From positions 199,570,521 through 199,634,520 of the forward strand of contig JBOZIK010000001.1 in assembly GCA_051453625.1 (NCBI GenBank): a stretch of DNA of 64,000 bases, written 5' to 3'. A model generated the notes under the pieces. It was not told where the DNA came from. It saw only the letters and a list, made by a program, of their open reading frames with translations, and searched no databases. The position numbers and the translations under genes were made by a program. The first letter of the stretch is position 1. The number at the start of each line of letters is the position of its first letter. The DNA is from Welwitschia mirabilis (lineage: Eukaryota > Gnetophyta > Gnetopsida > Welwitschiales). This document shows positions 13,264-25,341 of the stretch, in pieces.

Positions 13264-13970
13264 TTATTTGAGAAGGTATTTCTTCTTTTTGAATTTATGA
13301 AGACTCTTCACAATCCAATCTTCATTTCTATACTTATTAAGCGAAGTAATTGTCTTGATAGTGATGGTTTTTATAAATGTTTTATTCCAACGCTTAAAAT
13401 CTAAAGTATGATTTAAAGCATTGTAAATCAAATCTAAGACTAAGCATGGGATGAAGACATTACTATTACGACCCATATTATTTGCAATAGTGATAAAAAG
13501 ACATTTAGGAATATCAAAGGGCATACTATGTTAGATTATTCTAATCATATCAAGATGACTACTATATGAATTAGTCACATGTGATGTACATAAAACATTA
13601 TGAATGATAAATATAAAAGTGCTAATTGATTATTTTAAAGGTATTTCCAAAGCAAGGCTTCTTCCCTATTAGATGCATATTCCACATTAAGTGTAGCATA
13701 ACAAAAACTAAGGCATTTAGTAAGCATGTAATGTAAGGTATCATGATGTCTGACTCCTAACAATGCTTCTGCATCACTCATGAAAACAAAAAAAGAAGCA
13801 ATGAATTGAAGAATGGATTACCTAAGGGTTGTCTTCATCTATTGTAGTATTTTTGTAGAATTCTAAAACTTCATTCATGAAGATAGTAGATTCATTTTGC
13901 TTCAATAAGTAATTCCAATTTTTTACTTCATTCTTGTTAAGGCTGAAAGATGAATAAAGGGATAGGAAGG
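13264..13970 (-). pseudogene. Element A second ORF remnant, resembling the plant 'transposon protein' (ATHILA ORF1-like) domain
   Basis: In minus-strand order, one frame reads NEVKNWNYLLKQNESTIF followed by MNEVLEFYKNTTIDEDNP (about 13930-13830). Next comes a stretch with HHDTLHYMLTKCLSF (about 13760-13700), then an 86-codon open part at 13524-13264 starting MPFDIPKCLFITIANNMGRN. This succession resembles the plant-specific domain annotated as 'putative plant transposon protein' or Arabidopsis retrotransposon ORF-1, from memory of its general pattern only. Frameshifts separate the pieces. It lies between the protease and the 3' LTR, on the element's coding strand. Confidence 0.4.
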
Positions 13971-15399
13971 AAAATAAAATTTCTTTCTCTAGAAATGCTC
14001 TTCATAGTCCACTCATTGTGACCTAAAACACTAAAACTAACAAAGAAAAAATAAAATGAAAATAAGATAAAGATAAAAGATGAAGTTATATAAATGAAAA
14101 ATAGATTATAAAGTAGATAGACAGATTTTAGAATTAATAATCAACTCATCAATAGACTAAGAAATTAAAAGATTCTATGAAGAGGCCATAAGTAAAGGAT
14201 GAATATGCATAAAGACTGAAGGATAGTGATACTAGTGAGGATAGATAGCAGTGCCAACAAAGCTTTAATACGTGGGTTAGAATTGGGTAAGATAGTTAGT
14301 ATCACTATAAGAATTGTTAAAAATGAATGTATGTAGTGTAATTTGGCTCAAACTCATACATTTTTAAAATAATTCAATGAAATTTGAACCAATGAATTTT
14401 CAAATGTTATCGATGAATAAAATTAAATTTTCCTTGAATCTAGGCCTAGATAAAAGGACTAAATCATAGAAAACATAGTGTGTTTCTAGTGTGATATCTT
14501 ATAAACAAAAAAGTAAAGGCATACCAATTTAAATGAAGGGTGAAAATGAAAATTTTTGACACAAAATGAAAGGGATTAAATGGAATGATGAATAAAAAAA
14601 TTCCTACCATGCATCTTATGAGTGAATTAAGACATAATGAAATGCATGTAAATGATCCTATTTTATTTACATAATTTTTGAGGGACCTTTCACCAAGACA
14701 AAGAAAATTATTAACTAGCAGATGTTTGTAAATTTAGAAGTAATTAAAGAATATTAATTTTAATTTATTAAAATAAGGAAACAAAATATCTCTTTAATTC
14801 CATTTTGATTTCATTCCATTTTCCTTCCTCTTTCATGGACAACCAATTTTCAATCATTTGATCTTATTGAGCATTTAGTGTTATGATACTTCCTCCTAAC
14901 ATATTTAGCATGTTGTACTAGAAGAATTCAATGATGTATTACCAGCTAGTGTCTAGAGCCTTAATGCAGTTGAATGTATAAAAAATGAATTATTAGAGTT
15001 CAATTGCTAGTAAGTATTCATAGCCTCGATGTAGTTAACTAGACCTAATAGAAATAATCATAATCAAATGTGCTATTAAAGAGATTTAAGATTTTTTCTT
15101 GATTTGTTTTGCTCTTATTTTTTTATCTTTTTTTTTCTTTTATATATTCATAGCACATGAAAGGGGTTATTATCTTATTACCCTAATACAAAAATAATAT
15201 CATCCCCATAAATTCTTTAAAATAAAGAAAAATCAACTTTTTTCTTGATCCCATATTGGAGATTTATAATGCATGGGAACCTTAGTAAAAAACTTAAAAA
15301 CTTAGAGAACTAGTTTACAGAAAACAAAAATCACACAAAATATCAACTAAACATTGACAAGGTAAAAGATCACTTTATTAGTAAATTAAGGAAAGATTA

Positions 15400-15762
15400 T
15401 TAGCTAGGACCATTGAGTCTTAAAAACTCATAAGAGGATGGAAGGGATGGATAAAAAGTGGGTGACATAGGATTATATAGAGGTGACGTTGATGAATGAA
15501 AATGGCTAAAGCGTGAAGATGATGAATGATCATGACTAGGATTTCCTAAGAGAGAAGCATTCTTGTATACATTTTGGCTTTTCATGATTTTATCCAAACA
15601 TCCTAAACATAGAGTAAATAATTCTAATCCTAACTTATTTGGTAAAACAAAGTTAGACTCATAAGACAGGCATCTAATAATGAATGAAGAGGAAAATTCT
15701 AAATGATTATGGTTTTCAAACTCAAAGGAGTAGAATGGATGATCAAGTAACAATTCAAGCAT
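15400..15762 (-). CDS. Hypothetical 120-codon open frame downstream of element A protease
   Basis: The longest uninterrupted frame in the interior of element A (M at 15762, stop just below 15400). The N-terminal half is mixed hydrophobic, with two cysteines in a FTLCLGCLDKI stretch. The C-terminal third is rich in Ser, Pro, His and Tyr (SHDHSSSSRFSHFHSSTSPL). I do not recognise a family. It lies where the RT would be expected in an autonomous gypsy element, in the same orientation as the protease. It may be part of an accessory protein of a non-autonomous element, or a chance survivor in AT-rich decayed DNA. Confidence 0.3.
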   Translation of the reverse strand: MLELLLDHPFYSFEFENHNHLEFSSSFIIRCLSYESNFVLPNKLGLELFTLCLGCLDKIMKSQNVYKNASLLGNPSHDHSSSSRFSHFHSSTSPLYNPMSPTFYPSLPSSYEFLRLNGPS

Positions 15763-15984
15763 AAAAATGTTTTTATGATAAGAATCTGTACATGAGTTGA
15801 AAAACTAAAAAATGGTATGGAAGGAATACTCATTAAGGTCAAAATATTCTAGGTTATAAGAATATAATTCCTTTTTTCTTACTTATTTAATAATTCTTAT
15901 AAGATACTTTTTCTAGATGAAGACATAGATAAATTAGAAATTAAAGAATGAGGAAAGTTTTTATTAAAGATATATTTGAAATCC

Positions 15985-16810
15985 TCAAGTTAAATCCTGA
16001 AGAGGGAAGTTTATATTTAGAAAAAGGTCATTTTTAAGATCAACATATGAATCATAATCATAAAAATTTTGAGGAAGAGTGGAAAATGTTTTCTTATAGG
16101 AAGATATCTCAAGACCATCATTAAGAATTTTAATAAACTCAAATCCTTTTAATTCCTTAGGTTGTTTTATGGTATTAAAGATATTTAATTTAGTAGTCAT
16201 GTTTTCAAATGAAATATTCATAAGACCATTCCTACAATTGATAAGAGAATTAAAAGTAGCAATAAAAATTCTATCTAATATGGTTGAAATGGTATAACTT
16301 CTAGTTTGCTTCATCTCCAAAACTATAAAGTCCATATGGAAGTAACAATCTTATACTTGAATAATAACATCTTTCACTATGACCAAGGGTAATTTCAAAG
16401 AGTTATCAACTAATTATACTTGGAGTTTAGTATTTTTAAGATTAGCTAGACTAAGTTCCTTATAAATACAATGAGGTAAAAGATTGACATCGCTCTAAGA
16501 TCTAACAAGGCTTATTAGAAGTGTGTGTTTCCAATTGTAATGGGTATGGTTAGGAATCCTAGATCTTTATATTTTGGAAAACATTGGTTTTGAATAATGG
16601 AACTAGTTTGTTAAGAAAGGAAGCCCTTACCTTTTACATTCATCCTCCTTTTAATAGTACATATATCTTTCAAGAATTTGGCATATGAAGGTGCTTACTT
16701 AATGGCTTCTAAAAGAGGGATGTTGATTTTTACTTTATAGAAAATTTCAAGTGTTTCTTATTTCTTTTTAATCAATTGGTTTCTCTTAAGTTTTTGAAGA
16801 AAAGATAAGG
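15985..16810 (-). pseudogene. Element A gag C-terminus and retropepsin remnant
   Basis: Read on the minus strand, 16810-16600 holds the gag-end motif common in plant gypsy proteins (VKINIPLLEAIK, then APSYAKFLKDICTIKRR). A short linker (PKYKDLGFLTIPITIGN) leads to a retropepsin active-site region near 16505-16480 (LLDL, then SDVNLLPH after a one-base shift). The last 116 codons, 16335-15985, are open (FIVLEMKQTRSYTISTILDR, then the GLMNISFENMT segment). The retropepsin would cleave the Gag-Pol polyprotein. Stops at 16695 and near 16600 and a frameshift at the active site show it is dead. In complete gypsy elements RT follows directly; here the sequence turns into something unrecognised. Confidence 0.8.
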
Positions 16811-18100
16811 GTTCTTTATAAGTAGAGCATCTTCTTCTACTTCATGTTTCTTATTGGAAGAACTACTTAAAGTTTTCATGGAATTAAGATAACCCTAATC
16901 AAGTATTAACTAGCCAACCTAAGAACTCAACCCCTTATTTAACTTTTAACTTCTTAGAAAGCATACTTTATAAGTTTATGAAATCACAACATCATGTTAA
17001 TACCTTATAATAATAATTTAACCAATAAGTTTCTTCCACATTACAAAAACTAGAATATGGTATGCATCAATTAAGTTAAACCATTACACATATCCTTACA
17101 TCACTTAAATGACATGAGAAGGGTTAACTTCCTTCTACACACAAGTGTAACCCTAGTAGCTATATGTTAATGAAAGATTCATAAATTAAAAAAAAATAAA
17201 AGTTATCCATTTGAGAAGTGGTAATGAAATCAACAAATGTTCTAGTAAATAAATTTGAGAAAATAGCCAATGAAAGTAATATTTAGAGATGCAAACATAA
17301 GATTACAAACATTTGATACACAAAGTTAAAGGTGTTCTAATGTAAAAGGCCAATAACACCAGTGATACTAGATAGTGGTATTGGTTGTTTGATGTAAAAA
17401 AGATTTAGTACAAGATTATTATATAGCTCTCAGGATGACTAACAGTTTGGAAAGATAGGTTGTTATAGCTAATTATTACATAAGAACTAGACAAAAATAA
17501 TGGAAAGAGCTAATGCAAAAATGAAAAAACTACTATGCTATGTAATGCAAGAAATAAAAATGCAGGAATGAAAAATGCATGTAATAAAGCACTTTATTAC
17601 AATTTGTTAATGATGATCTTCTTTAAAGTAATCTTTAAGTACCTATTAAGGAAGTCATCTAAGATAGAGAAGAGAAGAAAAGACAAAAATATGATGGAAA
17701 GATAAGATGCAAAGAAGAAATAAATTTTCTTTTTTTTCTTATTGTCTTTTCTTCAAACCTACAAAAGATTAGCTCCTATAAGAAAATTTCATATACAATT
17801 CTAAATAATCTTTGTAAAAAAATAAAGTCAATAAAGAGAGGAAAAAAAACCACAAAGAAGAAAAGAAAGAAAAATAAGAAAAATTAAAATAAAAATAAAT
17901 CATCAAATTAGGTTTCATTAATTAAGTGCTAAGCATAATCAACATCAATCCACTAGTTAGGGAAGAAAAGAAAAAAGAAAATAAGAGGCCACTAGAAATG
18001 GACTAGTATAAAAGACAAGGAAAAATAGAAGAATAAGAACTAAAAAGAGATATATAAATGTAAATTTTATGCATGCCCCACTATAGCTACCATGCTACTA
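16811..18100. other. Element A leader and gag region, too decayed to read
   Basis: This interval between the primer site and the recognisable gag end should hold the leader and most of gag. Stops are frequent in all frames and I could not align any stretch to a gag domain. Confidence 0.45.
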
Positions 18101-18112
18101 TCCCCAATACCA
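18101..18112 (-). promoter_or_regulatory. Element A primer-binding site, tRNA-iMet type (decayed)
   Basis: The minus strand reads TGGTATTGGGGA, compared with TGGTATCAGAGC for the plant initiator-Met primer site (8 of 12 identical). It lies one base inside the proposed LTR end, which fixes the element's orientation. The match is partial and could be accidental. Confidence 0.45.
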
Positions 18113-18113
18113 G

Positions 18114-20006
18114 TGCTAAAAAGCTATTCATGGTAAAATTTGGCTACACTTATATTTGACATTAATAGATAGTAATATGCAAAATCATCCTAGAGATACA
18201 AATCTTAAATAACCAAACCTAAATTTTACTAATAATAATAGGATTTATATTTGTACTATAGTACCAGTGCTATTATTTCATGGGGATAAACAAGGGGACT
18301 ACTAATAAAGCAAGCACAATAAAAATGAGTATAATTAACTAAAAAATATAAGAGAACTAGGAATGATACATAGCTTCAAGATTATCATAATGACTTCAAA
18401 GATAGTAAGAGTATTTAATTAAATTCATGTAGTTTTACTTAAATAGTTTTACTCAAGCACTATGGTATAATCTCATCCATCATAGACATAAGAGTGATGT
18501 CTCCAAACCACTTTACATTTTATAGCAAAAATATTATAAGCATGAAAAGTGGGAGTATCCTAAAGTTTATCAAGCAAATATTTAGGTTATGAAACTAAAG
18601 TATAAAAAAGAATCACATATGAAAGCTTAAACTAATAACATTCCTTAGCCAATCCTAAGCATAATAAGTATGAAGTAATCAACACTTGATATTAAAGTAG
18701 TAAACTAAGGGAAAAAAGCATGTAATACTTTATTATTAGATAAGTAAAATCATATAATTCATGAAAAGCACTCATGTTAATCTAAGAAACATCAGGCTAA
18801 CTTAAAAGATCACTAGTCCCTAATGGGAGGATTATAAATAAGTCATGACTGCAACTCCAATAATCTCCTTATAATAGTGATAATCAAACAAATTTCAAAC
18901 AAAGCAAAGTAGACTATTTATAGGTTAAATTAGGGTTATGAATTAGGATCTAAAAGGCTTAAAGAGGTTAATCTTTAGAGTACCTAAAATGTAATGAAGT
19001 CACTCTTTAGTCGTGGGACCAAATTAAAGGGTTTTAATTACAAAATNNNNNNNNNNNNNNNNNNNNNNNNNNNNNNNNNNNNNNNNNNNNNNNNNNNNNN
19101 NNNNNNNNNNNNNNNNNNNNNNNNNNNNNNNNNNNNNNNNNNNNNNNNNNNNNNNNNNNNNNNNNNNNNNNNNNNNNNNNNNNNNNNNNNNNNNNNNNNN
19201 NNNNNNNNNNNNNNNNNNNNNNNNNNNNNNNNNNNNNNNNNNNNNNNNNNNNNNNNNNNNNNNNNNNNNNNNNNNNNNNNNNNNNNNNNNNNNNNNNNNN
19301 NNNNNNNNNNNNNNNNNNNNNNNNNNNNNNNNNNNNNNNNNNNNNNNNNNNNNNNNNNNNNNNNNNNNNNNNNNNNNNNNNNNNNNNNNNNNNNNNNNNN
19401 NNNNNNNNNNNNNNNNNNNNNNNNNNNNNNNNNNNNNNNNNNNNNNNNNNNNNNNNNNNNNNNNNNNNNNNNNNNNNNNNNNNNNNNNNNNNNNNNNNNN
19501 NNNNNNNNNNNNNNNNNNNNNNNNNNNNNNNNNNNNNNNNNNNNNNNNNNNNNNNNNNNNNNNNNNNNNNNNNNNNNNNNNNNNNNNNNNNNNNNNNNNN
19601 NNNNNNNNNNNNNNNNNNNNNNNNNNNNNNNNNNNNNNNNNNNNNNNNNNNNNNNNNNNNNNNNNNNNNNNNNNNNNNNNNNNNNNNNNNTTCTTCATTT
19701 ATCAAATAAGCTTGGAAGTAATCTAAATGAATTGTTTATAACTTCAAGGTTAAGAACATAAGTTCAGTTCCATTCTGCACATAGTAACTAGTGTCACCAC
19801 TCTTAAAATTAATGCCACTACCCAAGATGATTAGCATACCTATAGATTTGGCCATAATGCTCTAGATGCTACTAACATTATACAAAATGATAGTGTTAAT
19901 AAAAATTATTAGTAAAACTACTTTTCTAGAGACTTGAGCTTAATAAATATATAAAGGTAGCATAATAAGTAATTAATGATGCTTGATATAAATGTTAATT
20001 TTTGCA
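18114..20006 (-). repeat. Element A 5' LTR (contains a 644-base N gap)
   Basis: Homologous to 10829-12124, with the same order of blocks on both sides of the N run. Without the N run it is about 1.25 kb, close to the 1.3 kb of its partner. The partner has only about 63 bp where this copy has 36 bp plus the 644-base gap, so either the gap hides an insertion or its size is only an estimate. Confidence 0.8.
19047..19690. other. Assembly gap (644 N)
   Basis: Unsequenced bases inside the element A 5' LTR. Any open frame drawn through it is meaningless. Confidence 0.99.
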
Positions 20007-20013
20007 TGTGATT

Positions 20014-20030
20014 AAGATGGAATTTGAATG
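20014..20030 (+). repeat. LINE2 left target-site duplication
   Basis: Reads AAGATGGAATTTGAATG. It matches 26493-26509 except for one G/A difference. It begins 7 bases beyond the TTTTTGCA end of element A. Confidence 0.85.
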
Positions 20031-20221
20031 AGATCTGGAGCATAGGAGAAAGCAAGGCTTGGAAGATTGTGGATTGGTGGGGGTGTTTTTGGTCCCTAGT
20101 CACAAGGTATAGGGGCAATATCAGCTACCAAATAGTCTATATAAGAGCAAGTTACAAAAGCTTTTGAAATCTCTGTTCTAATCCATTTTTATGGTTTTTT
20201 TTTAAGGGATTTGGCCTCAAC

Positions 20222-21300
20222 ATGGAGAAGACTTAGTTCTCTAGAAAAGGGAAATCCCTAGTTTTGAACATTGATGAAGATGCCTACTATGAAATTGAGA
20301 AGAAACTTTAGTACAATTTAATTGAAAAGTTTGTTTCATCTAGCTCACGATCAAGGCTAAATCGGATCCGTGAATGGGTGGTAACTAAATGGATGGAAGT
20401 TAGTAAAGTGAATGTTATTGCTATGCCGAAAGGGCTGGTGCTTTTGTAGTTGGATAACAAACAAGATCAAATGAAATAATCACAAGAGAACATTGGTTCT
20501 TTAGGGTTTAGGGTCTTGCCCTAGCCAAATGGATGCCGGGGGTAATAATTAGATTCAAACTTATTTAAGAGGCTATCGATTTGGATTGACATCCATAAGT
20601 TTCCATTGGAATTTTGGGATGAAGATATCTTAAGAAAAATTGCTACTCAGTTCAGTGGACTGATCAAATTAGATAGGATAACCATCAAATAGATGAGATT
20701 AGTTCTGGCCAGATTTTGCATATGGATGAGCTTAGAGGACACAAAGGAGATTCAGTCCATAAAATTTATATCTAAATGGGGTATTTATAAACTTGAAGTT
20801 ACTTATAAAAACCTTCCAATCCCATATAATATTTGTGAAAAATTAGGGCACATTTCAAGGAGATGTGTTTCTTTTTAAAAGAAATGTTCACATTATGGTA
20901 GAATGGGTCATTTAAGAGAAGAATGTAGAAAATGATTAGTAGACATTAAGGAAAAGCAAAAAAAAACCTATACTTTTTATGGGAAGACCAGACATAATTA
21001 GAGCATATGTCAACATAAGCAAAGGAAAGAAAACATAGGGAAAAGTACTACTATTTTCCCTAAGAAAATTAAGAACAACAAGGAGAAGAAGGTACAAGAA
21101 AGAAAGTACAACCCCTTCTAACCTCTTGTGGTAAAAAAAAAAAAGACCCCCAGAAACCATTAAATAATGATGAATCTAATGACGTAAAAACTCAAACAAA
21201 AGGGAGGCCCAGCAATAAAACCCTTCAAAAAAGGAAAATGATAGAATATATGGCTAATAGCTCTCAAGACATCATTGAAGATACACTAAGAAAAGGTTAA
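20222..21300 (+). pseudogene. LINE2 ORF1 (DUF4283, two CCHC zinc knuckles), broken
   Basis: From the ATG at 20222 the frame holds a DUF4283 domain (SRSRLNRIREWVVTKWMEVS near 20350, LSIWIDIHKFPLEFWDEDIL near 20570-20630). Then come two zinc knuckles at about 20825-20930 (ICEKLGHISRRC and CSHYGRMGHLREEC) and a Lys-rich tail ending at the TAA at 21298-21300. Each knuckle has lost one cysteine to tyrosine (TGT to TAT): the first Cys of knuckle one and the second Cys of knuckle two. At least seven in-frame TAG or TAA codons occur, several where CAG or CAA is plausible. The stops make it non-functional. ORF1 and ORF2 are separated by 29 bp, unlike the overlap in LINE1. Confidence 0.85.
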
Positions 21301-21329
21301 ACATCCAGAAAAGGGTAAAAACACCCTTA

Positions 21330-24300
21330 ATGAATTGTATCATATATAATTGCAGGGGATTAGAGTCCTCCTATAAGAAAAAGACTCTAAGAAATATTAT
21401 TAGTCAGTTTAATATTAATATAGTTTATTTACAAGAAATAAAAATAAAAAAATGACATGAAAATAGTGAGTTTAGGGTAGCAATGGAATTTCTTTACCGA
21501 AGCAGTTTAAGGTAATTTTGGAGGCCTCATGATCTCCACAAAAAGGGAGGTAGATCTAATTAATAGCAGTAAGAATCACATCATAATTTTTCTTAAAGAA
21601 GAAAACTATAATATAATAAACATTTATAGTCTCCAAAATAATCAAGATAAAGCCTCTATCTTGAAAGAATTATAGTAGATAGTGATAGATAAATCTAAAT
21701 GACTCATCGTGAGGGATTTTAACTAATGTCTCCATTGCTAGGAAAACTTAGAGAACGATAACTAAAATTCCAGAAAAGCTTCAATCCTTAAAGATTTTTT
21801 AACTCGAAATTATCTTATAGATGTTCATATTACTGAATGCAAGTACACATAGTCTAAAAGAAGAACAAACAATAATCTAATCATGTCTAGGATAGAAAAA
21901 ATCCTTATTGTTAAGGATTTAGCTAAGCTTCCATTTGAGGCCTATGACCTAAACATAATAGCTTCAGATCAACATATTATTAGACTTAGAGTGAAAGTGA
22001 TTTTATCCCAGACAACACATTTCACATGGAATAATACTAGATTAATCGGATAGAAACTAGAACATTGATTAAAAAAATATAGGCATAGTATGATAGGACA
22101 CAACCCATAACTTTTCTATACAGGGGCCTCAATACCTTAAAAGGCCATATAAGAGATTAAAAACGAAAAGATAAAGAGAGGTTTAAGTCAAAAGTAGCAC
22201 TTGATGAAGAAATCCAAAGAATCCAGACTAAGTAAGAGGAGGGAGAAGACTAAGATAGCCTACACAATAAGAAATATCAGTGCTTATTAAAACTCTAAGA
22301 AATAAATGTTGATGAGGAAAATTATTGAAGAGAATACTTAAGGATAAAATGACTTAAAGAGAGAGATAAGCACACTAATTTTTTCTTTTAGTAAGTAAAC
22401 TATTAGTAAGTAAACTAACATAGCAAATGAATAGGACAGAGCAAAGAAATGTAGGCCCATCTTATAAGAATCTAGGAATGGGATGATATTGCCTCTAACC
22501 TTATTCCAGAGAATAAGAGTTTCTAATTCCTTACTTATTAAACCCTTGAGTAGAGATAAAGTTGTGGCTTCTATGAGGTCTATGAAGACTGATAAAGCCC
22601 CTGGCCTCGATGGTAATCAGTTGAACTTTTCAAATCTTACTTCTTCATATTAGGGGATAATCTTTAGGATGTTATACAGAAATTTTTTTACAACAACAAA
22701 TCCCTAGGAAAATGAATAAAATCAAGGTTGTCCTTATCCCTAAAAGAGGGATTCCAGTAAACTAAATGACTTTAGATCTTTAATTATCTGTAATATTCTT
22801 TATAGAATCTTCATAAAAATTATGATTAACCAAATCACCCCCTACTTTCTAAGGTAATTTCAAAGAATGAAGTCAGCTTCATCTGATCCAGATATATATA
22901 AGACCAAATCCTCTTAACTTATAAGATCATTTATTATATTAAAAAATATAAATTTCCTCTTCTCATTACTAAATGGAATATTATCAAAACTAATGATTCG
23001 GTTAGATGGCAAGCGTTAGGAAGTATCCATAGGAAAACTAGTTTTTGTTAAGACATCATTAATCTTTGGCTAGATATGTAGGCATTAGCCAAATTTAGTG
23101 CAAAAGCTAATAATTATAGATTAAATTTCTTCTCAGTAGGTCTAGGATTAAGAGAAGGGGACCCTCTATCCCCATATCTTTTCCTATTTATGATGAATGT
23201 TTTATAGGTCTTCTTAAAAAGTAATGGAGTTATAAGAATTAGAATTAGAGGTCAAAATTTTATTAATAAGCCCCATATAGATGATATCATCATTATGACC
23301 AAGGATTTCTGTCAATAAGAAAAAGATATCAAGAATTCCATGAACCTTTTTGTAGTAGCTATAATTCTTCATAACAACTGGAATAAGTCAAAAATCCATA
23401 CTTTGGGTAGAAACAGTATTAGAGGGGGCGAAATCACCCAAATCCTAAATGCAAAACTAGAAGACTTACATGACATCTACCTTGGAATTCCCTTATAAAA
23501 TTGACACAAGACCCTCACCTGGAATTACATCCTTGAGTCCATTTAGAGATGGTAAAACTCATAGCAGAATAATTTTCTCTCATTCAAAGCAAAGATCATC
23601 CTTACAAACTCATGTTTAATATCTTCTTTCTGATATATAGCTTCTGTTATTGCCTCCTCAAGGAATATTATTTAAAAAATTAATATGATTTTAAAGGAGT
23701 TCACATGGTCTAGAGGTAAAGGCTAAAACCAAATTCATCTCTACAAATGGAAGATAATAGCCCATCCAGGAGAATCAGGAGGCTGTAGAATGTAAAGACC
23801 AAAGGATTGCATCCTTATTGGAGCTCACAGGATCTTAAAAAGATTACAAGAAGAAGGATAACCTTAGAGTAATTTAATTAATCAAAAATACACAAATTGA
23901 AACACTAGTCAAGGAGAGTCCTACCTGAGGAAATACCTTAGTAAAACTTGAAGATAACTTATAAAATTAAATGTTTGTTACACAAATTCAATTAAATAGA
24001 TTCTTTTAAAGAAATATGGGAAAGATAACTCCTATAAGAAATATTGAGAGGTTCAAATTCTAGAACAAATTAAAGTATTTTATTGGCTAAAATATCATCA
24101 TAAAGTGATAACTAGAGATCAACTATTTAAGAGGGGGTTTTAAGTAGAAATAAACTATCTTATCTGCCAATCATATCCTAAAACTATACATCATTTTTTC
24201 ATAAATTCACTTAGAGCAAAGAATTAATAGCAATAATGAACAAGTACTATCAGACCTACAAAAATTTCTAACATCCACTTAAATGATGAGATTCACTTGA

Positions 24301-24400
24301 TGTATTTATAGATTTAAAGAATTAGAAATGATCTGATTTTTAGTAACTTTCCCTTATCATTTTCTTTAAATATTTCTAAGAGGAATAAACGCTACCACTC
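21330..24400 (+). pseudogene. LINE2 ORF2 (endonuclease, reverse transcriptase, zf-RVT-like end), broken
   Basis: The start ATG at 21330 opens MNCIIYNCRGLESS, the usual endonuclease beginning, followed by FNINIVYLQEIKI. RT motifs, in order and across frameshifts: KTDKAPGLDG at 22585-22614, LNDFRSLIICNILYRIF near 22760, GLREGDPLSPYLFLF at about 23140-23185, and HIDDIIIM at 23274-23297. The last is the FADD catalytic box, with both aspartates kept but the preceding residues changed. A zf-RVT-like region follows at about 24075-24220 (VFYWLKYHHKVITRDQLFKR, then HHFFINS). Many stops and frameshifts make it dead. The normal product nicks genomic DNA and copies the LINE RNA. Confidence 0.88.
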
Positions 24401-24756
24401 TCAAATCAGACTTGCAATAGGAGCTATCTCCATCATCGAGCTATTTAACCCTAGTCTCTTTGAAGGCTGCCTCGCCTTGTGGGAAAAAGGATAGGCTGTG
24501 GAATGAAGAACCCTCATACACAAGCTTAGGAGAGATTAAGGGATCGATATCGCCCCATTTTATAGGGATTAGAGAAGAGAACGCATAACATATAGAAGAA
24601 TTCCTATCAAAATAATTGAACATTCCCTCTCTAAACTCTTGGAGATTCCTATAACTGGATAAAGAATCCCTCTTAAAAGCCAAGGGTAGCATGAAGCACT
24701 TTACTTCTTCTTCGGTGGGGTTCCTAAGTTACCAAGTGTGCATTAGTTAAAAGATG

Positions 24757-25341
24757 CTATTTTCCCCATGGTGTTTAGGTGCAGAACTAGTCGATTAATA
24801 TTTCATTCAGTTTGAAANNNNNNNNNNNNNNNNNNNNNNNNNNNNNNNNNNNNNNNNNNNNNNNNNNNNNNNNNNNNNNNNNNNNNNNNNNNNNNNNNNN
24901 NNNNNNNNNNNNNNNNNNNNNNNNNNNNNNNNNNNNNNNNNNNNNNNNNNNNNNNNNNNNNNNNNNNNNNNNNNNNNNNNNNNNNNNNNNNNNNNNNNNN
25001 NNNNNNNNNNNNNNNNNNNNNNNNNNNNNNNNNNNNNNNNNNNNNNNNNNNNNNNNNNNNNNNNNNNNNNNNNNNNNNNNNNNNNNNNNNNNNNNNNNNN
25101 NNNNNNNNNNNNNNNNNNNNNNNNNNNNNNNNNNNNNNNNNNNNNNNNNNNNNNNNNNNNNNNNNNNNNNNNNNNNNNNNNNNNNNNNNNNNNNNNNNNN
25201 NNNNNNNNNNNNNNNNNNNNNNNNNNNNNNNNNNNNNNNNNNNNNNNNNNNNNNNNNNNNNNNNNNNNNNNNNNNNNNNNCTATTTTCCCAATGGTGTTT
25301 AGGTGCAGAACTAGTCGATTAATATTTCATTCAGTTTGAAA
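24757..25341 (+). repeat. 61-bp repeat on both sides of the N run (probable unmerged contig overlap)
   Basis: Positions 24757-24817 and 25281-25341 are identical except for one base (CCCCATGG against CCCAATGG). The copies end and begin exactly at the gap borders. This is what two overlapping contigs look like when a scaffolder has not merged them, so the 463 N are probably not real sequence. Confidence 0.85.
24818..25280. other. Assembly gap (463 N), probably of zero true length
   Basis: Bounded by the two copies of the 61-bp repeat. A protein frame continues across it when the copies are merged. Confidence 0.9.

Larger units (their letters stand above)
10829..20006 (-). mobile_element. Element A: Ty3/gypsy LTR retrotransposon, no RT found
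   Basis: Two direct repeats, 10829-12124 and about 18114-20006, flank about 6 kb. They align over most of their length; one block of about 110 bp (11046 onward against 18329 onward) differs at roughly one base in ten, and other blocks differ more. Both right ends read TTTTTGCA, that is, TGCAAAAA at the minus-strand start. A tRNA-iMet-like primer site adjoins the high-coordinate LTR, and the coding remnants are on the minus strand, so the 5' LTR is at 18114-20006. The interior keeps the end of gag and a retropepsin at 16810-15985 and a second ORF remnant at 13970-13264. I see no RT, RNase H or integrase. No matching 5-bp target duplication was found. Confidence 0.8.

Noticed and set aside
18994-19761. 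Long open frames across the N runs at 19047-19690, 24818-25280 and 38778-39213
   Set aside because: They consist almost entirely of undefined residues and say nothing about coding.
10820-20011. Target duplication for element A
   Set aside because: Five-base flanks (AAGGT-like at the left, TGTGA at the right) do not match; boundaries are blurred by decay.
24441-24692. Minus-strand 83-codon frame
   Set aside because: The plus strand in the same place reads better as part of the LINE2 coding-like segment that continues past the gap.
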